NCBI RefSeq assembly: GCF_002454115.1
Contig: NZ_DKIH01000013.1
Span: 545,676-609,675 of the forward strand
Origin: Sphingopyxis sp. UBA6723
Lineage (GTDB): Bacteria > Pseudomonadota > Alphaproteobacteria > Sphingomonadales > Sphingomonadaceae
Reading direction: 5' to 3'
Length of the DNA: 64,000 bases
Shown here: piece after piece, positions 44,607 to 52,766 of the stretch
Position numbering within the stretch: the first letter of the stretch is position 1
Layout of the letters: each line of letters begins with the position of its first letter
The notes under the pieces: generated by a model
Database searches by the model: none
Told to the model about the DNA's origin: nothing
Seen by the model: the letters and a program-made list of their open reading frames with translations, nothing else
Translations under genes and position numbers: made by a program

Positions 44607-45155
44607 TCAGGGCTGCGGCGCACCCGGCGGCGGTCCCGCCGGGCCAGCGCCGTCCGGCGCGCCCTGCATCATCTGTTGCTGCTGCATCATCTGCTGTTGT
44701 TGCTGCATCTGCTGCTGCATGGCGCGCACCTCGGCTTCCGACCGGTAATCGAGCAGGGTTACGGTAAAGTGCAGCGTGCTGTTCGCGGGGATCGGCCCGG
44801 TGGCGCGGTCGCCATAGCCCAGCTGCGGCGGGATGGTGATTTTATACTCGCCGCCCTTCTTCATCCGGGTCAATGCTTCGGCAAATCCCGGAACGACGCC
44901 CGCGACCTGCATCGGCGCCTGTTCATTGGCGTCGAACACGGTGCCGTCGTCCAGCTTGCCTTCATATTTCACCAGCACCACGTCGGCCTTGGTCGGGCTG
45001 TTGCCGGTGCCTTCCTTGACAACCTCGAACCCGATGCGCGGGGTGACATGAAAGGCAAAGGCGGTGGCCGCACCGAGCAGCGCAATCACGCCGATCCAGA
45101 TCAGCCACAGGCCTTTTTTGCTTACCGGGCGCAGGGGAACCGTCGTTACGCTCAT
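44607..45155 (-). CDS. FKBP-type peptidyl-prolyl isomerase, membrane-anchored
   Basis: Folding catalyst. 182 residues: an N-terminal membrane helix (about 14-33), the FKBP domain (about 45-140; V-L-V-K-Y-E-G-K-L-D-D-G-T-V-F-D and I-P-P-Q-L-G-Y-G-D) and a Met/Gln-rich tail followed by a Gly/Pro stretch. The anchor places the domain in the periplasm. Single gene, with AAGGA upstream of its ATG. Confidence 0.93.
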   Translation of the reverse strand: MSVTTVPLRPVSKKGLWLIWIGVIALLGAATAFAFHVTPRIGFEVVKEGTGNSPTKADVVLVKYEGKLDDGTVFDANEQAPMQVAGVVPGFAEALTRMKKGGEYKITIPPQLGYGDRATGPIPANSTLHFTVTLLDYRSEAEVRAMQQQMQQQQQMMQQQQMMQGAPDGAGPAGPPPGAPQP

Positions 45156-45287
45156 TGTCGCTGATCCTTAACGCTGCCCTGACGGGCCATATTGTTGGGC
45201 ACGCCTATAGTCGGAGCGGTGCAGGGCGGTCCAGCGTGAATTGAGTGCTGGCGGTGACGCACTTTGCGAGAGGCAGTGACCGTGCTG

Positions 45288-45424
45288 ATCCTCCCTGTCG
45301 CGCAGCGATGGGGAGGTGGCAGCGCGAAGCGCTGATGGGGGGGCGCTAACGCAACGTCGTCGCCCCTCCACCACTTGCTGCGCAAGCGGTTCCCCTCCCC
45401 ATGGCTTCGCCACAGGGAGGATTT
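45288..45424. repeat. Large imperfect palindrome, copy 1 of a dispersed repeat
   Basis: Begins TCCTCCCTGTCGCGCAGCG and ends ACAGGGAGGA, with complementary inner segments (GATGGGGAGG near 45307 against CCTCCCCAT near 45394). About 55 bp of the left half recur at 62481-62537. It fills most of the 369-bp FKBP-rpsU gap; the FKBP promoter should lie in 45156-45287. No gene is seen there. Confidence 0.75.
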
Positions 45425-45449
45425 TACCGCCGCAACTGCGCGAAATCCG

Positions 45450-45486
45450 AAAAAACGAAAAAGGCGCCGCGGTTGCCCGCAGCGCC
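45450..45486 (-). terminator. Rho-independent terminator of rpsU
   Basis: On the minus strand: a 10-bp stem (GGCGCTGCGG / CCGCGGCGCC, one G-U pair), a GCAA-type loop, then TTTTTCGTTTTTT. It lies 38 bp after the rpsU stop. Strong by eye. Confidence 0.88.
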
Positions 45487-45524
45487 ATTTTCACGATCCG
45501 AATCCTTACCGGGAAGGTCGGGTC

Positions 45525-45731
45525 TTACTTGATCCCGTCGCGTTCCATCCGCTTGCGCTCCATCTTGCGGGCGCGGCGGACGGCGGCGGCGTGCTCACGC
45601 GCGCGCTTTTCGCTGGGCTTCTCGTAATGACGGCGCAGCTTCATTTCGCGATACACGCCCTCACGCTGCAACTTCTTCTTGAGCGCGCGAAGGGCCTGGT
45701 CGACATTATTGTCGCGAACGATGATCTGCAT
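45525..45731 (-). CDS. rpsU: 30S ribosomal protein S21
   Basis: Small-subunit ribosomal protein, 68 residues, very basic. Typical [22 protein letters not shown] start and the Arg/Lys-rich C-terminus. The frame is open nine codons further upstream, but the family starts at M-Q-I-I-V. A -10-like TTATAT on the minus strand near 45805 may be its promoter. Confidence 0.95.
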   Translation of the reverse strand: MQIIVRDNNVDQALRALKKKLQREGVYREMKLRRHYEKPSEKRAREHAAAVRRARKMERKRMERDGIK

Positions 45732-45894
45732 GTGCCGTGTCGTCTCCGGTTCGTCCAACGATCAAAGTGGCCCGATGTCCGGTCCGCCAAAAATCGCCGA
45801 TATAAGGGCAATAAAAGAAGCGCCGCGAACCCGCGACGTTCCGATGGCTGGGCCGATAAGAGGATTCGCGGCGAAATGCAAGCCCCTGCGCGGC

Positions 45895-45926
45895 AAAAAC
45901 CCCTGCCCCGCTGACGAGCGGCAGGG
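45895..45926 (-). terminator. Unassigned minus-strand terminator-like hairpin
   Basis: On the minus strand CCCTGCCGCT, loop CGTC, AGCGG then a two-base bulge and CAGGG, followed by G and TTTTT. It lies upstream of rpsU and downstream of no known minus-strand gene. Confidence 0.55.
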
Positions 45927-46005
45927 CCTGCTTGCGGGATTGTGCCGCCCCCTTGCCTTATGGCATAGGTAGCAGGACGAAACTAACAAGACAAAGGGAC
46001 AGGCC

Positions 46006-46770
46006 ATGGCGACCCAGCTGAAGCGCAACAGCAAATATAGTGAAGCCGAGTGGACGGCACGGCAGGAACTGGCCGCCTGTTACCGGATTTTCGCGATGAT
46101 GGGCTGGGACGAGATGATCTTCAACCACATCACGGTGAAGGTGCCGGATGAGGAAGGATCGTTCCTGATCAACCCCTATGGCATGCATTTCGGCGAGGTG
46201 AATGCGTCGAGCCTGGTCAAGATCGACATCGACGGCAACAAGGTTGACGAGGATAACCCCTGGCATGTGAACAAGGCGGGTTTTGTGCAGCACAGCCTGT
46301 TCCACCGCGTACTGCCGGACGCCCACGCGATCATTCATACGCATACGACCGCCACCGTCGCGGTCTGCTCGCTTGAAGGCGGGCTGCAACCGGTCAACTT
46401 TTATGCCTGCAATTTTCAGGGCCAACTCGCCTATCATGACTTCGAAGGCGTCACCGTCCGCGAAGAAGAGGGCGAGCGGCTGGTCAAGAATCTGGGTGAC
46501 AAGCGCATCCTGATGCTGAAAAATCATGGCCCCGTTGTGATGGGCAAGAGCCTGCCCGAAGCGTTCATCAAATACTGGTCGCTGCAACGCGCGTGCGAGC
46601 ATCAGATGGCGACGCTCAGCATGGGAACACCGATCAAGGTCAGTCCCGAGGTGATCGCCGTCCACCAGCGCGACCTGTATATGGCGTCGCCCCCTGGCGG
46701 CGCCGGTCGCATGGAATTCGATGCGATGGTCCGCAAGGTCGACAAAATCGATTCAAGCTGGCGTGACTAA
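46006..46770 (+). CDS. Class II aldolase/adducin-family protein
   Basis: Zinc-type aldolase-fold protein of 254 residues, related to fuculose-phosphate aldolase. The metal His pair is in I-I-H-T-H-T-T-A-T and a third His in L-K-N-H-G-P-V-V-M-G. The acid/base and phosphate-binding region is not clear to me, so the substrate cannot be named; many such class II aldolase/adducin domain proteins in Proteobacteria remain unassigned. GGGACAGGCC precedes the ATG. Followed by the [2Fe-2S] gene after 27 bp on the same strand. Confidence 0.9.
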   Translation: MATQLKRNSKYSEAEWTARQELAACYRIFAMMGWDEMIFNHITVKVPDEEGSFLINPYGMHFGEVNASSLVKIDIDGNKVDEDNPWHVNKAGFVQHSLFHRVLPDAHAIIHTHTTATVAVCSLEGGLQPVNFYACNFQGQLAYHDFEGVTVREEEGERLVKNLGDKRILMLKNHGPVVMGKSLPEAFIKYWSLQRACEHQMATLSMGTPIKVSPEVIAVHQRDLYMASPPGGAGRMEFDAMVRKVDKIDSSWRD

Positions 46771-46797
46771 TCACGCGGCGGCGCTAAACGAGCCGGC

Positions 46798-47343
46798 ATG
46801 ACACGATTCTCGGTCAACGACCGTCCGGTCGAATATCGGATGGAGCCCGACACGCCCCTGCTGTGGGCGCTGCGCGACGCTTCGAACCTGACCGGCACCA
46901 AATATGGTTGCGGCACCGGCGAATGCGGCGCCTGCACCGTGGACATCGACGGCGAGGCGATCCCCAGCTGCATGGTGACGATTGCCGAGTGCGAGGGCCG
47001 GTTTGTCACGACGATCGAAGGTCTGTCGCGCGACCGCAGCCATCCGGTGCAGCAGGCGTGGGTCGCCGAACAGGTGCCGCAATGCGGCTTCTGCCAGTCG
47101 GGGATGATCATGGCGGCCGCCGCGCTGCTGCGGACCAACAGCAACCCCAGCGATGCCGAGATCGACGCCGCAATCACCAACATCTGCCGCTGCGGTACCT
47201 ATCCGCGCATCCGCACCGCGATCCGCCGCGCCGGGCGCGTCTTGCGCGGCGAGGATCGGATTGCCGCGGCGCCGCCCCCCGGCATCCGCCCCGAAGACGC
47301 CGCGCGCGCCGTCCCCGCGCTGCGCCTGCCCCCCGGCACCTGA
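46798..47343 (+). CDS. [2Fe-2S] subunit of a xanthine-dehydrogenase-type oxidoreductase, orphan
   Basis: Iron-sulfur electron-transfer subunit like isoquinoline 1-oxidoreductase alpha or CoxS. 181 residues: a plant-type [2Fe-2S] cluster (G-C-G-T-G-E-C-G-A-C) near residue 40 and a second in the helical domain (Q-C-G-F-C-Q-S-G-M and C-R-C-G-T-Y). A Pro/Ala-rich tail of about 30 residues follows. The molybdopterin large subunit that should partner it is not nearby; the partner must be elsewhere, or the protein has another role. Confidence 0.9.
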   Translation: MTRFSVNDRPVEYRMEPDTPLLWALRDASNLTGTKYGCGTGECGACTVDIDGEAIPSCMVTIAECEGRFVTTIEGLSRDRSHPVQQAWVAEQVPQCGFCQSGMIMAAAALLRTNSNPSDAEIDAAITNICRCGTYPRIRTAIRRAGRVLRGEDRIAAAPPPGIRPEDAARAVPALRLPPGT

Positions 47344-47361
47344 ACCCATTTCGTTCATGTA

Positions 47362-47391
47362 GCTGAACCCCAGGCAACAGCGTGGTTCAGC
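47362..47391. terminator. Hairpin after the [2Fe-2S] gene
   Basis: GCTGAACC (47362-47369) and GGTTCAGC (47384-47391) form a perfect 8-bp stem with a 14-base loop. No T-tract. Confidence 0.4.
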
Positions 47392-47478
47392 CGCCGATCA
47401 TCTTGCCGCCGGTAACACACAATTCATCATCCCGGCTGGCCTCTCCAGCAATCGGGACATGAGTTGGAGAATGGCGAG

Positions 47479-48462
47479 ATGAAAAAGATGTTCGGAGGGT
47501 TGCTGATCGCTGCGACGATCCTGACCCCCATTGCCCCGGCCGCCGCGCAGGCGTCAGGCGAGCGCATACAATTGGCGCAGCGCGGCGACGGCAATCGCGG
47601 CGACCGTGGACCGCGCGGTCCCGAAGTACGCCGCGGCAATAGCGGCGGCGAAGCGCGCGTCCAGCGGCAGCAGGCGCAGCCACGTGCCGAGCGTGTGCAA
47701 CGCAGCGAGGTGCGCCAGCAGCGCAGCGAAGCGCGTCAACAACAGCGCGCCAATGACCCCCAGCGCCAGGCGCAACGCCAGCAGCGCGGCGATGACGCAC
47801 AACGCCAGGCCCAACGCCAGCAGTGGCAGCAACAGCGCGCGGACGGACAGCGCGAGGTGCGCCAGGGCGGCGCCTATGACCGGAACAACGACGGGCGCCT
47901 TGACCGCCGTTGGGATCGCAATCGCAACGGTCAGGTCGATCAGCGTTACGATCGCAACGACAACAATCGTGTCGATCGCCGTTACGACCGCAATCGCGAC
48001 GGCGACCTTGATCGCCGCTGGGATCGTAACAACAACAACCGCATCGACCAGCGCGACCGACGCTATGACCGCAATCGCGACGGTCAGATCGATCGGCGCT
48101 ACGACCGCAACAATAACGACCGCGTCGATCGCCGCTACAGCGACCGCCGGGGCAATTGGAACCGGTCATGGCGCGACGACCGCCGCTACAACTGGCGCGA
48201 CTATCGCCAGCAGTACAGCAGTCGCTATCGCCTGCCCGCCTATTACTCGCCGTACCGCAACCATCGCTACACGCGATTCAGCATCGGCTTCAGCCTGGGA
48301 TCGCTGTTCTATAGCAGCCGCTACTGGATCAACGATCCGTGGCAGTATCGCCTGCCCCCGGCCTATGACGGCTATCGCTGGGTCCGCTATTATAACGACG
48401 CGATCCTCGTCGATACCTACAGCGGCCAGGTCGTCGACGTGATCCACGATTTCTTCTGGTAA
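47479..48462 (+). CDS. RcnB-like periplasmic protein with seven 12-residue EF-loop-like repeats
   Basis: Secreted basic protein of 327 residues. ATG 47479 follows GGAGAATGGCGAG; signal peptide ends P-A-A-A-Q-A. Then a Gln/Arg-rich low-complexity segment (about 30-135), a repeat block (about 133-225) of seven units of D-R-N-x-D/N-G/N-x-x-D-R-R-Y/W spaced 12 residues apart (once 15), and a C-terminal RcnB-type domain (Y-R-L-P-A-Y-Y ... V-R-Y-Y-N-D-A-I-L-V-D). RcnB is a periplasmic Ni/Co homeostasis protein in E. coli; here metal binding by the D-x-N-x-D-G-x-x-D loops is likely but unproven. Confidence 0.85.
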   Translation: MKKMFGGLLIAATILTPIAPAAAQASGERIQLAQRGDGNRGDRGPRGPEVRRGNSGGEARVQRQQAQPRAERVQRSEVRQQRSEARQQQRANDPQRQAQRQQRGDDAQRQAQRQQWQQQRADGQREVRQGGAYDRNNDGRLDRRWDRNRNGQVDQRYDRNDNNRVDRRYDRNRDGDLDRRWDRNNNNRIDQRDRRYDRNRDGQIDRRYDRNNNDRVDRRYSDRRGNWNRSWRDDRRYNWRDYRQQYSSRYRLPAYYSPYRNHRYTRFSIGFSLGSLFYSSRYWINDPWQYRLPPAYDGYRWVRYYNDAILVDTYSGQVVDVIHDFFW

Positions 48463-48490
48463 GTCCTTTCGATTACCCGAAGACAAACTT

Positions 48491-48520
48491 GAGGGGTCGG
48501 CTTGTCCGGCCCCTCTTTTT
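48491..48520 (+). terminator. Rho-independent terminator after RcnB-like gene
   Basis: GAGGGGTCGG, loop CTTGT, CCGGCCCCTC, then TTTTT. 28 bp after the stop codon. Confidence 0.85.
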
Positions 48521-48579
48521 ATGGGCTTGCCTCCCTTTGCACGGAGCGCCACGGTGGCGCATCAGTCAGGGGAAACAGG

Positions 48580-49851
48580 ATGCGCAAAATCGGACTCGCC
48601 GCCGCCGCAACGTTGGCGCTGCTCGGCAACACCGCGAACGCCAAAACCACGGTCATCTATGCCGGCCGCGTGATCACCGACGCCGACAAGCCCGCCCAGG
48701 GGCCATCGACGATCGTCATCACCGACGATCGCATCACATCGATCACGGCGGGCCGCACCGCCGCTCCCGCTGACGCCGAAATCGTCGATCTGGGTGACAA
48801 GACCCTGCTCCCCGGCCTTATCGACCTTCATGTCCATCTGACCGGCGACGCTGGCGGCGATTTCCGCAGCGCGGCGGTCGATCCCGACGAGTGGGGCGTC
48901 GTCGTTGGAACGAAAAATGCCGGTATCACGCTGCGTGCCGGGTTCACCACGGTGCGGGAGGCGGGATCGGCGCAATACACCGCTTACTCGCTGCGCCGTG
49001 GCACCGCGGCGGGGTTCATCAGTGGGCCGCGGATCATCGCCGCCGGGCCGGCACTATCGATCATCGGCGGGCATGGCGACGTCACGGGCTTTCGCGAAGA
49101 CGTCCATGACGTGCTCGATGAAGGTTACACCTGCACCGGCGCGCTCGAATGCGCCGAAAAGGTGCGCAAGGCCTCGCGCGCCGGGGCCGACATCATCAAG
49201 ATCACCGCGACCGGCGGCGTGTTGTCGCAGCAGGGCCGCGGGCTGGAGGGGCACTTCACCAGCCCCGAACTGCAAAGCATCGCCGATACCGCGCATTCGC
49301 TGGGGCTGAAGGTGATGGCGCACGCCCACGGCGCTCGCGGCATCGAGGCTGCGGCGGCGGCGGGGATCGACACGATCGACCATGGCACCTTCGCCGACGA
49401 TGCGGCGCTGAAGGTGATGAAGGCGAAGGGCACCTATCTGGTCCCAACGTTGATGGCGTTCGAGGGCATCCGCGAGCGGCTCGGCAAGGGCATCTATACC
49501 CCGACGGTCGAGGAAAAGGTCCGCATGACGCTGGGCAGCGTCGGCAAGGCGGTGACCCGCGCCAAGGCGCTGGGCGTGCCGGTCGCCTTTGGCACCGACG
49601 CCGGGGTGTTCGACCATGGCCGCAACGGCGGCGAGTTTGCGCTGCTGGTCAAGGCCGGCCTGACCCCACGCGAGGCGCTGGCGAGCGCGACGACCGTTGC
49701 GGCTAAGGCGCTGTCAATGGAAAGCGAGATCGGCCGCATTGCTCCCGGCATGTCGGCGGACATGATCGCGGTTTCGGGCGATCCGCTGGCCGATGTGAGC
49801 GTGCTGGAAAAGGTCGATTGGGTCATGGTGCGCGGGCGGGTGGCGGATTGA
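48580..49851 (+). CDS. Secreted amidohydrolase (imidazolonepropionase/prolidase-like)
   Basis: Metal-dependent hydrolase of the amidohydrolase superfamily, 423 residues. ATG 48580 is preceded by AGGGGAAACAGG and gives a signal peptide ending T-A-N-A-K. The metal site looks complete: L-I-D-L-H-V-H-L, the carbamylated Lys candidate in I-I-K-I-T-A-T-G-G, V-M-A-H-A-H-G and F-G-T-D-A-G. Sphingomonad and Caulobacter relatives include Xaa-Pro dipeptidases, so a peptide substrate is possible. Single gene with its own upstream terminator. Confidence 0.9.
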   Translation: MRKIGLAAAATLALLGNTANAKTTVIYAGRVITDADKPAQGPSTIVITDDRITSITAGRTAAPADAEIVDLGDKTLLPGLIDLHVHLTGDAGGDFRSAAVDPDEWGVVVGTKNAGITLRAGFTTVREAGSAQYTAYSLRRGTAAGFISGPRIIAAGPALSIIGGHGDVTGFREDVHDVLDEGYTCTGALECAEKVRKASRAGADIIKITATGGVLSQQGRGLEGHFTSPELQSIADTAHSLGLKVMAHAHGARGIEAAAAAGIDTIDHGTFADDAALKVMKAKGTYLVPTLMAFEGIRERLGKGIYTPTVEEKVRMTLGSVGKAVTRAKALGVPVAFGTDAGVFDHGRNGGEFALLVKAGLTPREALASATTVAAKALSMESEIGRIAPGMSADMIAVSGDPLADVSVLEKVDWVMVRGRVAD

Positions 49852-49869
49852 CGTAAAGAACCGCCGTGT

Positions 49870-49944
49870 CCCCGTTAAGGCGGGGACCCATCACCGGTGG
49901 CTTCAAGATGGCACTGGTAGGTGATGGGCGCCCGCCTTCGCGGG
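49870..49944. repeat. Paired REP-like hairpins
   Basis: CCCCG-N6-CGGGG (49870-49885), then ACCCATCACC, then GGTGATGGGC (49920-49929), then CCCGC-CTTC-GCGGG-type hairpin to 49944. Same layout as 20182-20282: two hairpins joined by inverted CCATCACC arms. Lies between the amidohydrolase and the GGDEF-EAL gene. Confidence 0.7.
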
Positions 49945-49979
49945 GGAGCACGGGGTTTGATTCTTGAAGGTCGTGCGCC

Positions 49980-52679
49980 CTAAGCAGCCCGCCGTACCCG
50001 CCCTCTAGCGGGCGACACCGTCTTCGGTCCCAGCAACGCATCCATATCAACCGCCTTGGCAAATTTCACCCCGACGCGATTGCCCGCCGACCAGCGCGCC
50101 TCGGCGCTGAGCATCTGATCACTGCCGAACTCCAGCGTCAGCGCCGTTCCCGGCGGGACATTCCAAAGCCCTTCAACCAGCGCCCCGCGCGGCGACATAT
50201 TACGCACGATGGCGTCATATTGGTACCCGCCGCTCGCCACCTGAATCCTACGGAAAATCGTCAGCCGCGGCTGTCGGGCGCTTTTGAACCCGCGCGCCTC
50301 GACCCGCCCGCCACCGTCGCGCAGCAGCGCCTGTACCTCGGCCAACTCCATCGGACGTCCATAAATGAATCCTTGGACATGGCTGCATCCCAGCCCGCGG
50401 ATCAGCGCGAGATCGTCGTGCGTCTCGACCCCTTCGGCGGTCGTTTCCATGTTAAGCGCGCTCGCCAGCCCGACGATCGACGAGATGATCGCGGCGTTCA
50501 TGCTGTTGGGATCGGCAGCACCGAGGACAAAGCTCTGGTCGATCTTGATCTTGTCGAACGGCGCCTTCTTCAAATAGCCAAGCGCCGAATAGCCAGTGCC
50601 GAAGTCGTCGAGCGCCAGCCGCACCCCGGTGCGCTTCAATTTCTGGAACATCGCCAGATTTTCGGGGCTTTCGTCAAGAAACACCCCCTCGGTAATCTCC
50701 AGCTCCAACTGTTCGGGGCGGATGCCCGCCGCCGACACGGCGCTCAGGATCGTCGCGGGCAGTTTTTCGTTGGCAAACTGGCGCGGTGAGACATTGACCG
50801 CGACACGGTAATCGGGGCCAAGCTGCGCGATCGTCGCGCAGGCGGTGCGGATGATCCATTCACCGATCGGGACGATCAGGTTCGATTCCTCGGCAATCGG
50901 AATGAATTTTGACGGGCTGATCAACCCTGCGGTTGCGTGGTGCCAGCGGATCAGCGCCTCGAACCCGGTGATCCTTTCGCTGCGCACATCGACGATCGGT
51001 TGATAGAGTAATCGCAGCTCGTCCTTCGCCAGCGCATCACGCAGCGCGTCCTCGATCGCTTTGCGCTCGCTCGCCTGGTTGTGCATCGCATCGGCATAGA
51101 AACGATAGACGCCGCGGCCAGCGTCCTTGGCGGCATAGAGCGCGAGATCGGCGTTGCGGACCAACGCCGATGCCGACACCCCCGGCCCGTCCGACACGGC
51201 AATGCCAATCGACGATCCGACGCGGACCTGCTCGCCCTCGATCGAAAAGGGTTTTGCCAGGCTCAGGATGATCGCATTGGCAATTCCCGCCAGCTTTTCG
51301 GGCTGGTTCAGTTGCGGCACCACAATCTGGAACTCGTCACCGCCCAATCGTCCAACCTGTCCCTTGTCGCCGACGATCTGGGTCAGCCGCCCCGCGACCT
51401 GTTGGAGCAACTGGTCCCCGACCGGATGCCCCAGCGTGTCGTTGACCGCCTTGAATCGATCGAGATCCATCAGGAGCAGCGCGCACGGCTGCGGTTGGCC
51501 GATATGATTTTTGAGCGCCCGTTCGAGCAAGTCGGTAATGTGCGACCGGTTCGCGAGCCCGGTGAGTGTGTCATACCGCGCCAGCTGGTTGATTTCGCGA
51601 TCCGACCGTTTTTTGTCGGTCAGGTCGGTGCCGCTGCCGCGGAATCCCTGAAAATTGCCGAGCTCATTGCTGATCGGGTGGCCCGAAATCGACCACCAGC
51701 GTTCCTCGCCCACCACCGCGGCCCGCACCGTCAACTCCTTGAACGGCGTGCGCGACGACAGGCTGAAGCCCAAGGTACGCTCTTCATTTTCGTCATTGCC
51801 GATGCGTTTGCGGATGATGTCGGTAAACGGCCTGCCAAGCAGGTCGGACGCCGGACGGCCCAGCCGCGCCGCCACCGTTGGCGAGATATAGACAAGTTGG
51901 CCATGCCGGTCGGTTTCCCAGAACCAGCCGCGCCCGGCGCGTTCGAAATCGCGCATCAGGTTGAGCGCGCGCTGCTGATCGCTGACCAACCGCCGCTCCG
52001 CCCGCGTCGCGCGGCGCTGGTAACGAATATCCTCGCGCATCATCACAATCAGCAGGCCCAGAAACACAAAACCGGCGATCGCAAAGGGCCAGGACGCGAT
52101 GCCAATCGCGCCGCCAAATGCGGTTGCCCCGGCAAAGGCGAAGAACGCGGGACGCACAATCGCCGCGGCCGACGCCGCGACCAGCAGCGATCCGATCTGG
52201 ATCGCGGTAAAGGCGTCGAAATGGGTGCTGCCATCGGGAAACGCGATCGCGGCGAACATCGCCGCGGCGTTGAGCAGGGTGCCAAGCGCAATCAAAATCA
52301 TGCACAGCATCGCGACGGGGCGCAGCCGTCGGCTCGACACCGCGCGCGGTCGTCGCATCGACTGGCCGATAACACTCAACATGACATCGCACGGCAACCC
52401 GGCCGCCATCACCAGCCATTGCGACGGATGATCCAGAAAACCGGCGATCCCCGGCACAAAGGCAAAGGTCAGAAACGCCAGCACACGACCGATCAGCACA
52501 TAATGCCACAGCTGTGCCACGCGCATCAGGCTGGTGAGAAACGCGGGCGAATCGAACAACAATTCATCCGTCGATTGTTCGACGCCCGTCGGCCGGATAA
52601 TGCTGCGCCGAACGCCCAATTTCCCGCTTGTCCTGCTCGTCTGGTCCACCCGGTTCAGTGGCCAAATAGAGGTTGCCAA
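49980..52679 (-). CDS. Membrane PAS-GGDEF-EAL-PilZ cyclic di-GMP protein
   Basis: Cyclic di-GMP turnover protein of 899 residues. Order: hydrophobic N-terminal region with about five helices (50-215), PAS sensor (240-350), GGDEF (about 365-530, intact R-L-G-G-D-E-F near 444), EAL (about 545-795; F-E-A-L-I-R-W near 573, L-E-I-T-E-G, D-D-F-G-T-G-Y-S, T-A-E-G-V-E-T) and a C-terminal PilZ domain (about 800-890). Both catalytic sites look intact, so it could make or break c-di-GMP, with PilZ sensing the product. It is not LapD-like: I see no LapD_MoxY or HAMP part. Divergent from the desaturase gene. Confidence 0.95.
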   Translation of the reverse strand: MATSIWPLNRVDQTSRTSGKLGVRRSIIRPTGVEQSTDELLFDSPAFLTSLMRVAQLWHYVLIGRVLAFLTFAFVPGIAGFLDHPSQWLVMAAGLPCDVMLSVIGQSMRRPRAVSSRRLRPVAMLCMILIALGTLLNAAAMFAAIAFPDGSTHFDAFTAIQIGSLLVAASAAAIVRPAFFAFAGATAFGGAIGIASWPFAIAGFVFLGLLIVMMREDIRYQRRATRAERRLVSDQQRALNLMRDFERAGRGWFWETDRHGQLVYISPTVAARLGRPASDLLGRPFTDIIRKRIGNDENEERTLGFSLSSRTPFKELTVRAAVVGEERWWSISGHPISNELGNFQGFRGSGTDLTDKKRSDREINQLARYDTLTGLANRSHITDLLERALKNHIGQPQPCALLLMDLDRFKAVNDTLGHPVGDQLLQQVAGRLTQIVGDKGQVGRLGGDEFQIVVPQLNQPEKLAGIANAIILSLAKPFSIEGEQVRVGSSIGIAVSDGPGVSASALVRNADLALYAAKDAGRGVYRFYADAMHNQASERKAIEDALRDALAKDELRLLYQPIVDVRSERITGFEALIRWHHATAGLISPSKFIPIAEESNLIVPIGEWIIRTACATIAQLGPDYRVAVNVSPRQFANEKLPATILSAVSAAGIRPEQLELEITEGVFLDESPENLAMFQKLKRTGVRLALDDFGTGYSALGYLKKAPFDKIKIDQSFVLGAADPNSMNAAIISSIVGLASALNMETTAEGVETHDDLALIRGLGCSHVQGFIYGRPMELAEVQALLRDGGGRVEARGFKSARQPRLTIFRRIQVASGGYQYDAIVRNMSPRGALVEGLWNVPPGTALTLEFGSDQMLSAEARWSAGNRVGVKFAKAVDMDALLGPKTVSPARGRVRRAA

Positions 52680-52766
52680 ATCCTTACCGCGGCGCGGGCG
52701 TTAACCCCGTTCTTGTGCCATTATGGACGCTATTCCGTTTCGCATCGCAACTTGATATAGCAGTTT

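Noticed and set aside
45152..45187. Short leader peptide overlapping the FKBP start
   Set aside because: A dozen codons from an ATG near 45187 end in ATGA overlap, but there is no attenuator-like structure or codon signature to support regulation.
45375..45914. 179-codon open frame on the plus strand over rpsU
   Set aside because: Runs through a repeat, a terminator and antisense to rpsU; no coding features.
47875..48150. Regular 36-bp repeats suggesting a CRISPR array
   Set aside because: The repeats are in frame inside a coding sequence and encode the D-R-N-x-D-G units; there are no spacers of constant length and no cas genes.
49980..52679. LapD homologue controlling the LapG-like protease
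   Set aside because: It has intact GGDEF and EAL sites, a multi-helix N-terminus, PAS and PilZ, and no LapD_MoxY periplasmic domain or HAMP; it is also 34 kb away.
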